DNA of 64,000 nt from Streptomyces sulfonofaciens (GTDB lineage Bacteria; Actinomycetota; Actinomycetes; Streptomycetales; Streptomycetaceae). Made by a program: the position numbers and the translations under genes. The DNA is taken from NCBI RefSeq assembly GCF_014656295.1, contig NZ_BNCD01000006.1, positions 248,001 to 312,000 on the forward strand, read 5' to 3'. The notes beneath the pieces are model-generated. The model saw only the letters and a program-made list of their open reading frames with translations, did no database searches and was not told the DNA's origin. Shown here one piece after another: positions 26,207 to 35,504 of this stretch (position 1 is the first letter of the stretch; each line of letters opens with the position of its first letter).

Positions 26207-27592
26207 TCAGACCCGCGGCGGCGTCAGACGGCCCGTCCTTCGGCGCGCGTCCTCCTGGCCGGGGATCGCCCCCGGCTCCCCCGTTCCCCCGCGGCCCTTG
26301 CGGCCCTCGGGCGCCGGGGTGCCGTTCCTGCCGTCCGGGACGCCGGCAGCGCCCCTCCTGTCCTGGCCGGGCACGCCCGCCCGCGGCCCCTCCCGCAGCG
26401 TCTGCGGCCCCTCCGCCGTGCCCAGCCGCTCGACGCCGCGGGCCGTTCCGGTGACGTCCGCGAGGAAGCCCTCGGCGCGGGGGGAGGCGTGGTCGGTGAG
26501 CCAGGCGCGGTCGACGTCGCAGACCGCGACGCGTACGCCGGTGCCGGTCAGGGCCAGCGGCAGGGTGTGCACGACCGTCGAGGGGAAGCTGACGATCGTG
26601 GTGCCGATGGGGCCCCGGCGGGCGACGAGTTCGAGCGGCAGGTCGGGACGGACGATCTGAAGGCCGGTCTCGGTGGCCAGGCGGTGCAGCTTGACGGTGT
26701 CCTCGCGGCGGTGCGCGAAGTACCGGACGGCGCCGTGGTCGCGGGCCAGGGCGGCGACCGCCTCCAGATACCGTTCGAGGTCGACGACGCCCGTCTCGAC
26801 GAGCGAGGTGCCGACCAGGTCGGCGCCCTCGGTGATCCGGGGCGGGCCGAAGCGCGCGCGGGTCCAGCCGAAGTCGTTGGCCGTGACACGGACACCGTCG
26901 GGAGCGGTCTCGATGGGCATCGAGGAGAAGACCTCGACGGCACGCCGGCGGCCCGGGGTGAGCCGGCGGCGGGCGGCAGCGGAGACCGGCGCGAAGACCA
27001 GGTCACGCGCACCGGGGCGGCCGCCACGGCGGTGCCAGCGCACCAGGCGCTCCCCGCGCGCCAGTTGCGCGATGAACTCCATGGTGGCCGTGCCGTCGTC
27101 GACGACCACGAGGTCGCGGGCCCGGGTGATGGTCAGCAGTAGCTGCACGTAGCGGGAGAAGGGGTCGCCGATGACGATCCGCCGCGCGGCCCTCAGCAGC
27201 GGTGCGAGACCGCGGACGGTGGCGAGCGGTGCCGTGCTGGCGCCGCGTGCCTCCTCCCACCGCACGTGGTGGCCCTCGTCCCGGGCCAGCTCCGCCATCC
27301 GGCGCAACTGCCCGCGGGTCATCGGATCGGTGGGAGAGAGCACGACGACGGTGAGCGCGGCATCGAGCCCCCGGCCGCCGGGCGGCCCGCTCCCCCGCGC
27401 GTCCCCCCGCCCCGCGCCGTGCTCGTCGTCCCGCCCCGTGTCCGGGGCGTGCCGGTGCGCCCACTCCAGGACGTTCAGGAGCTGGACGGGGCTTTCGACG
27501 AAGGCGAGGGCGGGGGTGAGGGCGGCGCGGGCGGCGGTGCGGGTGTCGGCGGGTTCGGGACCCGCCTGCCCGGTGCGGGGGCTCGTGTCCAC
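26207..27592 (-). CDS. Putative sialyltransferase-fold glycosyltransferase (glycopolymer cluster)
   Basis: A 461-residue protein; about 360 residues are structured and the last 95 are Arg/Gly/Pro-rich. I see the N-terminal strand LAFVESPVQLLNVLEWAHRH, a central VVVDDGTATMEFIAQL that matches the D/E-D-G motif of bacterial sialyltransferases, FAHRRED in place of the HP motif, and VSFPSTVVHTLPLAL for the Ser/Ser-Thr motif. I infer that it moves a CMP-activated nonulosonic acid (Kdn-like) residue. It lies 25 bases after the neuB-like gene in the same transcription unit. A GTG start at 27592 without strong ribosome site is the best guess. Confidence 0.65.
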   Translation of the reverse strand: MDTSPRTGQAGPEPADTRTAARAALTPALAFVESPVQLLNVLEWAHRHAPDTGRDDEHGAGRGDARGSGPPGGRGLDAALTVVVLSPTDPMTRGQLRRMAELARDEGHHVRWEEARGASTAPLATVRGLAPLLRAARRIVIGDPFSRYVQLLLTITRARDLVVVDDGTATMEFIAQLARGERLVRWHRRGGRPGARDLVFAPVSAAARRRLTPGRRRAVEVFSSMPIETAPDGVRVTANDFGWTRARFGPPRITEGADLVGTSLVETGVVDLERYLEAVAALARDHGAVRYFAHRREDTVKLHRLATETGLQIVRPDLPLELVARRGPIGTTIVSFPSTVVHTLPLALTGTGVRVAVCDVDRAWLTDHASPRAEGFLADVTGTARGVERLGTAEGPQTLREGPRAGVPGQDRRGAAGVPDGRNGTPAPEGRKGRGGTGEPGAIPGQEDARRRTGRLTPPRV

Positions 27593-27617
27593 GGCGAGAC
27601 CGTCGGCAGCCGGGCGG

Positions 27618-28562
27618 TCAGACGGCCGCGGGCTGACGCTCGGGGGCCCCGGCCGCGGTGGCCTCCTGCTCGGCGACGACGCCCGCGACCCGGCGGAGCT
27701 TCTTCATCGGGCCGCGCTCGGACTCGTACACCTTCTTGATGCCGTCGCCCAGCGACGCCTCGATGGTGCGGATGTCGCGGACCAGCCGCTGGAGGCCCCC
27801 CGGCTCCACGGAGGCGGCCTGGTCGGAGCCCCACATGGCGCGGTCGAGGGTGATGTGGCGCTCCACGAAGGTGGCGCCCAGGGCGACCGCCGCGAGCGTG
27901 GTCTGCAGGCCGGTCTCGTGCCCCGAGTAGCCGATCGGGACGTTCGGGTACTCGGACTGCAGGGTGTTGATCACGCGCAGGTTCAGCTCCTCGGCCTTCG
28001 CCGGGTAGGTGGACGTGGCGTGGCAGAGCAGGATGTTGTCGGAGCCGAGCACCTCGACCGCGTGCCGGATCTGGCGCGGCGTCGACATGCCGGTGGACAG
28101 GATGATCGTCCGGCCGGTGGCGCGCAGGGCGCGCAGCAGTTCGTCGTCGGTGAGGGAGGCGGAGGCCACCTTGTGGGCCGGCACGTCGAACTTCTCCAGG
28201 AAGGCGACGGCCTCGGTGTCCCACGGGGAGGCGAACCAGGCGATGCCCTTCTCCTTGCAGTGCTCGTCGATGGCGCGGTACTCGTCCTCGCCGAACTCGA
28301 CGCGGTGCCGGTAGTCGATGTACGTCATCCGGCCCCAGGGGGTGTCGCGCTCGATGTCCCACTGGTCGCGGGGGGTGCAGATCTCCGGGGTGCGCTTTTG
28401 GAACTTGACGGCGTCGCAGCCGGCTTCGGCGGCGGCGTCGATCAGCTTGAAGGCGTTGTCGAGGTCACCGTTGTGGTTGATGCCGATCTCGCCCGTGATG
28501 TAGACGGGGCGGCCGGGACCTGCGGTCTTCGAACCGAGGGTGCGCAGACGGGAGTTGCTCAT
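27618..28562 (-). CDS. NeuB-type nonulosonic acid synthase
   Basis: A 314-residue synthase condensing phosphoenolpyruvate with a hexose-derived aldose to make a nine-carbon acid (sialic acid or Kdn). Motifs: ITGEIGINHNGDLDNAFKLI, GCDAVKFQKRTPEICTP, ASPWDTEAVAFLE, KVASASLTDDELLRAL, LSTGMSTPRQI, CHATSTYPAKAEELNLRVI and GYSGHETGLQTTLAAVALGA with ERHITLDRAMWGSDQAAS. The C-terminal SAF (antifreeze-like) domain of ordinary NeuB is absent. S. coelicolor has the homologous gene in its teichulosonic-acid region, whose backbone is Kdn; that makes Kdn the likely product here. It is followed closely by a glycosyltransferase-like gene and preceded by the activating enzyme gene. Confidence 0.88.
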   Translation of the reverse strand: MSNSRLRTLGSKTAGPGRPVYITGEIGINHNGDLDNAFKLIDAAAEAGCDAVKFQKRTPEICTPRDQWDIERDTPWGRMTYIDYRHRVEFGEDEYRAIDEHCKEKGIAWFASPWDTEAVAFLEKFDVPAHKVASASLTDDELLRALRATGRTIILSTGMSTPRQIRHAVEVLGSDNILLCHATSTYPAKAEELNLRVINTLQSEYPNVPIGYSGHETGLQTTLAAVALGATFVERHITLDRAMWGSDQAASVEPGGLQRLVRDIRTIEASLGDGIKKVYESERGPMKKLRRVAGVVAEQEATAAGAPERQPAAV

Positions 28563-28576
28563 GACAGGAGGGGTCC

Positions 28577-29956
28577 TTACTTGTCGAGGGAGTCGAGAGA
28601 AGGGCCGAGGATCCAGGTGGCGATCTCTCGGATCGCGCCGTCGCCGCCGGCGCTGGCGGTGACCGCGCGTGCGGCGCCGCGTACGACGTCATGAGCGCTC
28701 GCGACCGCCACGGGCCAGCCGACGAGGCCGAAGCACGGGAGGTCGTTGACGTCGTTGCCGGCGTAGAGCACGCGCTCCGGCGCGATGCCCTGCTCCTCGC
28801 ACCACTGCTTGAGTGCGAGGTCCTTTCGGTCGATGCCGTGCAGCACGGGGATCTTGAGTTTCCGTGCCCGGGCGGCGACGACCGGGTTCTGCTCCGTGGA
28901 CAGGATCAGCATGTTCAGGCCCGCCCTGCGCAGGGCGGCGATGCCGAGTCCGTCGCCGCGGTGCACGGAGACGAACTCCCGTCCTTCGGAATCGATCAGC
29001 ACCCTGTCGTCGGTCTGGGTGCCGTCGAAATCGAGTACGACCGCGTCGATGTCCTCGCGGGTCGGGAGGTGCCCGGCCGGTGCGTCCGCCCGGCCGGGGA
29101 CGCCGGCCGCGGCGGTCGGCACCGCGGCGGCCGGGTGCACGGCGGCCGGGGCGGGGCGGCCCGCGTCGAAGAGCGCCGCGAGCGCCCGGGCGCGCGCCAG
29201 GTCGTGCGGGTCGTCGACCTCCAGGACGCGCGCCGGGTCGGTGCGCACGAGTTCGGTGTGGCCGAAGAAGCGGTGCTGGTGCTCGCGAAAGGCGGCCGCG
29301 TCCATGCCGTAGACGGCGCCGGTCTCCAGCAGGTCCTGGGGGCGGTCCTGGCGGCGCGGCCGGAAGGACTTGTCGTGGTTGACGCCGTAGCCGCCGCGGG
29401 TGGCGGTGGAGTCGGCCACGGCCGTCGTGGTGCCGCCGACCGCGCCGGTGCGCCGGGCGCCGATGACGGAGGGGTCGTCGGCGGCGTCGCGCCAGACGAA
29501 GCCGTGGAAGGGCGCGACGGTGAGGGCCGTGTCCGCGCCGTGTTCGGCGATCGCCGCGACCACCTGGTCGATGTCCTCGTGGATCAGGAAGGGGCTGGTG
29601 CACTGCACCAGCAGCACCAGGTCGACGCGCGCGCCGTGCAGGGCCTCGTGGGCGTCCATGGCGTGCAGCACGGCCGCCTCGCTGGTGGCGGTGTCACCCG
29701 CGATGGCCGCGGGCCGCAGTACGACCTCGGCACCGGCCTCGCGGGCGGCGTCGGCGATCGCGGGGTCGTCGGTGGAGACGACGACGTCGGTGACCTGCCG
29801 TGCGGCGCGGCACTCCCGTACGGCGCGCACCACCAGCGGGGCGCCGCCGACCGGGGCGAGGTTCTTCGCGGGGACGCCCTTGGAACCGCCGCGCGCTGGG
29901 ATCACGGCGAGTACACGGCGCACCGGCGCCGAGGTGCCCGCTTGCGGGTGGGGCAT
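28577..29956 (-). CDS. CMP-nonulosonate synthetase fused to HAD phosphatase
   Basis: A 459-residue bifunctional-looking protein. Residues 14 to about 270 are a CMP-acid synthetase: VLAVIPARGGSKGVPAKNLA, VVVSTDDPAIADAA, LVLLVQCTSPFLIHEDID, and a C-terminal VLEVDDPHDLARARALA. After an Ala/Pro linker, residues about 300-455 are a KdsC-type HAD domain with AVVLDFDGTQTDDRVLID, MLILSTEQN, and YAGNDVNDLPCFGLVG. The same order is seen in animal CMAS. The HAD part could remove the 9-phosphate of Kdn-9-phosphate before activation; both DxD residues are present. The gene lies 14 bases before the NeuB-like gene. Confidence 0.85.
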   Translation of the reverse strand: MPHPQAGTSAPVRRVLAVIPARGGSKGVPAKNLAPVGGAPLVVRAVRECRAARQVTDVVVSTDDPAIADAAREAGAEVVLRPAAIAGDTATSEAAVLHAMDAHEALHGARVDLVLLVQCTSPFLIHEDIDQVVAAIAEHGADTALTVAPFHGFVWRDAADDPSVIGARRTGAVGGTTTAVADSTATRGGYGVNHDKSFRPRRQDRPQDLLETGAVYGMDAAAFREHQHRFFGHTELVRTDPARVLEVDDPHDLARARALAALFDAGRPAPAAVHPAAAVPTAAAGVPGRADAPAGHLPTREDIDAVVLDFDGTQTDDRVLIDSEGREFVSVHRGDGLGIAALRRAGLNMLILSTEQNPVVAARARKLKIPVLHGIDRKDLALKQWCEEQGIAPERVLYAGNDVNDLPCFGLVGWPVAVASAHDVVRGAARAVTASAGGDGAIREIATWILGPSLDSLDK

Positions 29957-30100
29957 GGGAGGACTCCTAGAGGGGACAGGGGGTGAGCGACGAACAGGCC
30001 GGTCCTGCGGCGGGGTGCGGGCGGGGCGGGCGCACGCCCGTCCGGCGCACCGGGGCGGGCCCGCACGGCGGTCTTCGGCGCCCGGGGCCGGACGGCCGCC

Positions 30101-31420
30101 TCACAGCTCGCCCATCCGCCGGATGACCGGCGCCACCCGCTGGACCCCGTGCCGGTAGGCGCCGCGGGCGGCCCGCCGCACCACCTGGCGGACCGGCCCC
30201 GGACCCTTGTCCGCGCCGGGCGCGCCGGGCAGCGGGCTGCCGTCCGCGGCCAGATGGTGGCGGGTGAGGATGCCGGGCAGGTAGCCGGGCGCGGTGGTGG
30301 TCGTGTAGTAGGGCCGCAGCGGCGGCAGCTCGCCGCGCGCGAGCAGGGTGGCGACGCGCTCCCGGGCGGCGTCGAAGGACTTCTCGTAGGCCCCGTCGGC
30401 GGCCACGCCCTGGCGGGCGAGCCAGGTGGGCTCGGGCTCGGGCAGTTCGCCCGCGTCGAGGCGGTCCCAGGAGGTGAGGCAGCCGGAGCCGAGGAAGTGG
30501 TGGTTGCCGAGCTTCTCGCGCACGCCGACGTCGGTCAGCACGGCCGTGGGGACGCGGCGGTGCAGGGACTCCAGGGCGGCCGTGGAGGAGACGGTGACCA
30601 GCAGGTCGGTGCGGTCGAGCACCTCGCCCATGTGGCCGTAGACCGTCCGGAAGTTCTCGGGCAGCGCGCCGGCACGCTGGGCGAGCCGCTGGTAGGGCAG
30701 CTCCTCGATGTGCGTGGTGTGCTCGCCGGGCTTGCTGCGCAGTTTGAGCAGCACCTCGCGGTGCGGATGCTTCCTGGCGTGCTGGATGAGGCGGTCCAGC
30801 AGGTAGGTGCGCTCGGCGCGGGTCTCGGGCACCGAGGGCTGGGCGGCGAAGACGACCGTGTACGGGTCGTGGGGTGCCGTGTAGGGCTCGCCGTCGAGGA
30901 AGGGCAGCGCGGTCTCGACGACGGAGGAGTCGTCGGCGCCGACGCCGGCGTAGACGCCGCGGAAGCGCTCGGCGTCCTGGGCGGAGTTGGCGAGCACCAG
31001 GTCGGCACCGTGCCGCAGCAGCAGGCCGTCGGCGAGCTTCTCGTAGACGACCCCGACGTAGCCGGTGACGACCACCGGGCGGCGGGCGCGGCCCTGCCAG
31101 GCGCGGGCGAGGCCGTGCAGGATCGCCTGCACGCCGCCGCCCACCAGCGCGAGGACGACCACGTCGGGCAGCCGGTCCGCCTCGGGCGCGGCCGCCATCT
31201 CCCTGAGGAACTCCACCGCGGTGACCTCGCGCAGGGAGTCGGCGCGGATGCCGACCTCCTGGAGCTGGCGGGGCGTCGGGGTGGCTCGGCCACGCAGGAG
31301 GCAGCCGTCGAGGCGGGGGTCCGACATGATGCGGGAGGCGGTGAGCGCGCCCCACTTCCACCGGGTGTCGGAGTCCGCGAGCACGACGGCCCGCAGGGGG
31401 TTCGGGGTACTTGCTGGCAC
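30101..31420 (-). CDS. DUF6716-type putative glycosyltransferase
   Basis: A 439-residue protein of the family I know as DUF6716 putative glycosyltransferases. It starts ASTPNPLRAVVLADSDTRWK and continues with VVVTGYVGVVYEKLADGLLL, LVLANSAQDAERF, VVFAAQPSVPETRAERTYLL, LLKLRSKPGEHTTH and LLVTVSSTAALESLHRR, the last matching the Ser-Ser/Thr motif of sialyltransferase-like GT-B enzymes. It is the first gene of the minus-strand glycopolymer unit. The GTG at 31420 follows the divergent gap of about 200 bases. The donor is likely CMP-Kdn or a related sugar, by context only. Confidence 0.75.
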   Translation of the reverse strand: MPASTPNPLRAVVLADSDTRWKWGALTASRIMSDPRLDGCLLRGRATPTPRQLQEVGIRADSLREVTAVEFLREMAAAPEADRLPDVVVLALVGGGVQAILHGLARAWQGRARRPVVVTGYVGVVYEKLADGLLLRHGADLVLANSAQDAERFRGVYAGVGADDSSVVETALPFLDGEPYTAPHDPYTVVFAAQPSVPETRAERTYLLDRLIQHARKHPHREVLLKLRSKPGEHTTHIEELPYQRLAQRAGALPENFRTVYGHMGEVLDRTDLLVTVSSTAALESLHRRVPTAVLTDVGVREKLGNHHFLGSGCLTSWDRLDAGELPEPEPTWLARQGVAADGAYEKSFDAARERVATLLARGELPPLRPYYTTTTAPGYLPGILTRHHLAADGSPLPGAPGADKGPGPVRQVVRRAARGAYRHGVQRVAPVIRRMGEL

Positions 31421-31618
31421 GTAGGCGACGCTAGGAAGGCATTCGTATCCGCAGCCCAACCTGATGCCAACAAACGGTTAACAGCACATCGACGAATGGG
31501 GAGCCGGCGTTCGGACGATAAGGAGAACAGCTCGGTTCACCAGACCGCCACGCGTCGTTCACCTTCCATCTCACCGCGGGTCAAGACGAATGCCGGGGCG
31601 ACACCTAACGTCACCCGC
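31421..31618. promoter_or_regulatory. Divergent promoter region of the glycopolymer cluster
   Basis: About 200 bases separate the two transcription units. The stretch 31455-31530 is relatively AT-rich (accaacaaacggttaacagc region) and should hold promoters for both directions. No operator symmetry was recognised. Confidence 0.45.
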
Positions 31619-32599
31619 GTGGTTAAGCTCTCCGTCATTGTGCCGTTCTACAACGTGCAGCAATATGCGCCCGACACACTGAGAAGTCTGCGCGCGAACG
31701 CGCGCGAGGACTTCGAATTCATTTTCGTCGACGATTGTTCGAAGGACGGAACTCCGGACGTTCTGGAACGGGCCGCGCGGGACCTGCCCGGCGCCAGGCT
31801 CATCAGGCACGAGCAGAACGGCGGCCTCGCGACCGCGCGGAACACCGGCATCGACGCGGCACGCGGCGCGTACCTGACCTTCCTGGACGGCGACGACTGG
31901 CTGGCGCCCGGCTACTACCCGCGGCTGGTCGCGGCCATCGAGGCCCTGGACTGCGACTTCGTCCGTACGGACCACGTGCAGTGCACGGCCAGGGCGCGGT
32001 CCGTCTTCCGGGTGCCGCACGGCCGGCGCGGCGAGGTGATGCGCCCGCGCGACGCGATCCTGCCGGCCCACCGCTCCACCTCGGTCGACTACGCGTACGC
32101 CTGGGCGGGGATCTACCACCGGCGGCTGCTCGACGCGGGCCTGCTGCACTTCAGGGACGGGCTGCGCACCGCGGAGGACCGGCCGTGGATCTGGCGCCTG
32201 CACCGCGAGGCGAAGTCCTTCGCGGCGGTCAGCCTGCTCGGCGTCTTCTACCGGCGCGGCGTGGCGTCCTCGCTGACGCAGATCGGCGACGTGCGCCAGC
32301 TCGACTTCATCCGGGCGTTCGACCAGGTGGTCCAGGAGACCGCGGAGGACCCCGACGCGGACAGCCTGCTGCCGAAGGCGGTACGCACCTACTGCGCGAT
32401 CATCTCCCACCATCTGGGTTCCATCGAAAGGTTCGAACCACCCGTGGCGCGCAAACTGAAGGCCATGAGCACCGCGGCGCTCAAGCGGATGCCGCAGCCG
32501 ATCCTCGAGGAGGCGCTCGACTCGATGGACATCCAGCGCGCCACCCGGCTGCGCCGGCTGCGCCGGCGTCCGGTGCCGGCCGGGGAGGCCGCCGCGTGA
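31619..32599 (+). CDS. Family 2 glycosyltransferase
   Basis: A 326-residue GT-A enzyme. It opens VVKLSVIVPFYNVQQYAPDT, has EFIFVDDCSKDGTPDVLERA, the metal-site YLTFLDGDDWLAPGYY, and the acceptor region EDRPWIWRLHREA; the C-terminus is basic. The GTG at 31619 is chosen because it begins exactly at the first strand; no ribosome site is clear, so a leaderless mRNA is possible. The stop overlaps the next gene (GTGA). It is the first gene of the plus-strand arm of the cluster and probably adds the side-chain hexose to the polymer. Confidence 0.88.
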   Translation: MVKLSVIVPFYNVQQYAPDTLRSLRANAREDFEFIFVDDCSKDGTPDVLERAARDLPGARLIRHEQNGGLATARNTGIDAARGAYLTFLDGDDWLAPGYYPRLVAAIEALDCDFVRTDHVQCTARARSVFRVPHGRRGEVMRPRDAILPAHRSTSVDYAYAWAGIYHRRLLDAGLLHFRDGLRTAEDRPWIWRLHREAKSFAAVSLLGVFYRRGVASSLTQIGDVRQLDFIRAFDQVVQETAEDPDADSLLPKAVRTYCAIISHHLGSIERFEPPVARKLKAMSTAALKRMPQPILEEALDSMDIQRATRLRRLRRRPVPAGEAAA

Positions 32600-33969
32600 G
32601 CACCACGGCCCTGCCGGGCGCCGCCCGCGTCCGCACGACCCGGATCTACTGCGCCTCCACGCTGTACGGTGCCGCGACCCTCGCCGCGGCCATCGACGCG
32701 GACTGCTTCACGGCGGCCGACCGCTCGATCCTGCTCGTCCTGAACAACGCGGCGACGCCCGAGACCACGCCCCCGCTGGACGAGTCGGTGGGCTTCGAGC
32801 GGCTGCGGCACCGCTTCGACGACGTCCTCTCCTGGAACGAGACGATCTTCCCGTTCCACCCCGGCGGCTGGTCACCGCGCCCGGACGACACCCCCCTGTG
32901 GGAACGGTTCCTGCGGCTCGCCTGGGGCCTCGGCGACGACGCCGTGGAACTGGTCGTGGAGTCGATCCAGGTCAACCCGGCCCTGGCGATCACCCAGATC
33001 TTCACCGGCGCCCCCATCGACGTCTACGCGGACGGGCTGATGAGCTACGGCCCCACCCGCAACAAGCTGGATCCGCTGGTCGGCACCCGGGTGCGGCGGC
33101 TGCTCCACCTGGACCTGGTGCCGGGCCTGGAGCCGCTGCTGCTCACCGAGTTCGGCGTGCCCCCGCAGATCGTGCCCACCGAGGTCTTCGTGAAGGTCCT
33201 CTCCGAGCTGGGCGACGCGGCCGCCACCGGGCTTCCGGAGCTGCGCGGGCCCGCGCTGCTGCTCGGCCAGTACCTGTCCGCACTGGAGATCCTCACCGCC
33301 GAGGAGGAGGAGGACCTGCACGCGCGGATGGTGCGCGGTGCCGTCGGCCTCGGCCATACGAAGATCGTCTTCAAGCCCCATCCGATGGCGCCCGCGCGCT
33401 TCTCGCGCCTGCTGGAGCAGGAGGCCCAGAAGCTGGGCGCGGAGCTGACCGTGCTGGACACCCCGGTACTCGCCGAGGTGCTCTACCAGCGGATGCGGCC
33501 CGCCCTGGTCGTCGGCTGCTTCTCCACGGCCCTGTTCACGGCCGCCGCCTTCTTCGACCTGCCGGTCGCCCGGCTCGGCACCGAGGTGCTGCTGGAGCGT
33601 CTGACGCCGTACCAGAACAGCAACCGGGTGCCCGTCACGATCGTCGACGCGCTGCTGCCCGAGCTGACCGACCGGGCGATGGTCGAGGCGCAGCTCATCG
33701 ACCCGGCCGAGCACGATCTGACCGGTCTCGTCACGGCGGTCGGCTTCGCCATGCAGCCGAAGATCTACCCCGACCGGCGGGGGGCCGCGGAGCAGTACCT
33801 CTCCCGGCACCTGGACGCCCGCACGTGGCGCTACTTCAAGCGCCGCAGGCTCACCGCGCTCGCCCTGCCGGGCGCCGTGCCCGCCCAGCTCGCCTTCATC
33901 CCGCGCAACGCACGGCTGCGCCGGGTGGTGCGCCAGGCGCGGGCGCTGCGGCGCACGGTACGGCGGTAG
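32596..33969 (+). CDS. Polysialyltransferase-like protein
   Basis: A 457-residue protein of the alpha-2,8-polysialyltransferase-like (POLYST) type. The three hallmark motifs are present: DVYADGLMSYGPTRN (D/E-D/E-G equivalent, near residue 145), KIVFKPHPMAPARF (HP motif, near 260), and VVGCFSTALFTAAAFF (Ser/Ser-Thr motif, near 305). It ends in a basic region RRVVRQARALRRTVRR that could bind membrane phosphates. It would polymerise CMP-activated nonulosonic acid, giving a Kdn polymer by analogy with capsular polysialic acid. It is translationally coupled to the family 2 glycosyltransferase gene. Confidence 0.8.
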   Translation: MSTTALPGAARVRTTRIYCASTLYGAATLAAAIDADCFTAADRSILLVLNNAATPETTPPLDESVGFERLRHRFDDVLSWNETIFPFHPGGWSPRPDDTPLWERFLRLAWGLGDDAVELVVESIQVNPALAITQIFTGAPIDVYADGLMSYGPTRNKLDPLVGTRVRRLLHLDLVPGLEPLLLTEFGVPPQIVPTEVFVKVLSELGDAAATGLPELRGPALLLGQYLSALEILTAEEEEDLHARMVRGAVGLGHTKIVFKPHPMAPARFSRLLEQEAQKLGAELTVLDTPVLAEVLYQRMRPALVVGCFSTALFTAAAFFDLPVARLGTEVLLERLTPYQNSNRVPVTIVDALLPELTDRAMVEAQLIDPAEHDLTGLVTAVGFAMQPKIYPDRRGAAEQYLSRHLDARTWRYFKRRRLTALALPGAVPAQLAFIPRNARLRRVVRQARALRRTVRR

Positions 33970-34268
33970 GGCCCGCGGCAGGGCCCGGCAGACGGCGAGG
34001 GGGTGCGCACGGTGGCGCGGCGGGCCGGTGCGCACGGTGCTGCGGCGAGGGGGTGCGCACGGGTCCCGGGTGCGTCGCGGCGCACGCGCGGTGGCGTCCG
34101 GGCAACGGCCCGGGAAACGGGACCGGACGCCAGGTGAACTCATGGTGTAGAGCCCGGAAACGGAATATTTTCGTACCGGTTTTCGGGTTGTGCGGGTTTT
34201 AGGCTGGCCGCTCCGAGCGCGCGCCTGCGCGCCTCAAAAGTCGAGCGCACGCCCCCGAAGGGACACCC
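33970..34268. other. Intergenic gap before the acyltransferase
   Basis: About 300 bases contain direct repeats of gcgagggggtgcgcacgg (two copies near 33997 and 34043) and, near 34150-34200, an AT-richer segment (aaacggaatattttcg) that fits a promoter for the acyltransferase gene. No gene is present. Confidence 0.45.
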
Positions 34269-35504
34269 GTGACGATCACTCCCGAGGACTCGCGCGGTCC
34301 GCTGGCGCAGGACACGCCGGACAGCCCCGGGACCACGGCGGTGCGGCCCCCGGACCGGCCCCGGGCCCGGCGCGCCGGCCACCTCGTGCCCCCGTCGCGC
34401 CCCCTGCCCGCCACCGCCGGCGCGCGGGGACCCGCGGAGCGCGGCGGCGGCCGGCTGCGCGCCCTGGACGGCCTGCGCCTGGTCGCGGCGCTGATGGTGG
34501 CGCTGTACCACTACGGCGGACGCGACGGCGACGTCACGAACGCCTGGGGCCGCTCGCCGCAGCACCAGTTCCCCACGCTGCACGGCTGGTTCGCCTACGG
34601 CTGCCTCGGGGTCCAGATCTTCTTCGTGATCAGCGGCTTCGTCATCTGCATGAGCGGCTGGGGGCGCCCGCTGCGTTCCTTCTTCGCCTCCCGGGCCTCC
34701 CGTCTGATGCCCGCGTACTGGGTGGCGGTGGTCCTGGTCACGGCGGTCTTCGCGCTGCCGCCCGTGGTGTACCACGCGGTGTCCCCGAGTGACGCGCTGG
34801 TGAACATGACGCTGCTCCAGCAGCCGCTGGGCGCCGAGCGCGTGCTCGGCGTGTGCTGGACGCTCTGGGTGGAGATCAGGTTCTACGCCCTCTTCGCGCT
34901 CTGCCTGGTGCTGCCCGGCGTCACCCGGCGCCGGGTCGTGCTGTTCTGCGCGGTGTGGACGATGGCGGCCGCGATCGCCCAGGCCGCGAACGAGCCCCTG
35001 CTGAACCTGGTGCTGATGCCCGAGTACGCGTCGTACTTCATCGGCGGCATGGGCCTCTACCTGCTGCACCGCAACCGCCGCGACACCCTGGCCTGGGGGA
35101 TCGTGGTGGTCAGTTGGCTGACAGGGCAGCACTACGCGGTCGCGGGGCTGTGGCACGCGCCCGACCCGCACTTCTTCTCGTACCGCTCCACCTCGGTGAT
35201 CGTCCTGATCGTCACGGCCGGCTACGTGCTGGTCGGCGCCATCGCCCTCGGCGCCCTGAGGTGGGCCGACTGGCGCTGGCTGACGGTCGCGGGGGCGCTC
35301 ACCTACCCGTTCTACCTGGTGCACGAGCACCTGGGCTGGGTCGTCATAAGAGAGCTGCACCGCGGCCTCGGCGTGCCCTCCTGGGCGACCTTCGCCCTCA
35401 CCCTCGCCGGCATGCTGCTGCTGGCCTGGCTGCTCAACCGGTACGTGGAGAAGTGGGCGACCCCGCTGCTGCGCAGGTCGCTCTCCGCCCCGGCCCCCCG
35501 CTGA
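34269..35504 (+). CDS. Acyltransferase 3 family membrane protein
   Basis: A 411-residue integral membrane O-acyltransferase. After 60 hydrophilic residues comes LRALDGLRLVAALMVALYHY with the catalytic-type His, then GVQIFFVISGFVICMSGWGR, the family signature, and about ten helices including VCWTLWVEIRFYALFALCL. A conserved His/Arg pair is seen at LRSFFASRASRLMPAYW. GTG start with GAAGGG six bases upstream. Members O-acetylate wall polymers and exopolysaccharides; the position suggests decoration of the nonulosonic acid polymer. A 300-base gap precedes it with no gene. Confidence 0.9.
   Translation: MTITPEDSRGPLAQDTPDSPGTTAVRPPDRPRARRAGHLVPPSRPLPATAGARGPAERGGGRLRALDGLRLVAALMVALYHYGGRDGDVTNAWGRSPQHQFPTLHGWFAYGCLGVQIFFVISGFVICMSGWGRPLRSFFASRASRLMPAYWVAVVLVTAVFALPPVVYHAVSPSDALVNMTLLQQPLGAERVLGVCWTLWVEIRFYALFALCLVLPGVTRRRVVLFCAVWTMAAAIAQAANEPLLNLVLMPEYASYFIGGMGLYLLHRNRRDTLAWGIVVVSWLTGQHYAVAGLWHAPDPHFFSYRSTSVIVLIVTAGYVLVGAIALGALRWADWRWLTVAGALTYPFYLVHEHLGWVVIRELHRGLGVPSWATFALTLAGMLLLAWLLNRYVEKWATPLLRRSLSAPAPR

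Noticed and set aside
23691..26660. A 989-codon open frame on the plus strand
   Set aside because: It is a shadow of the MinD-like ATPase gene in another frame; composition is Arg/Gly/Ala-rich with no domain and no ribosome site.
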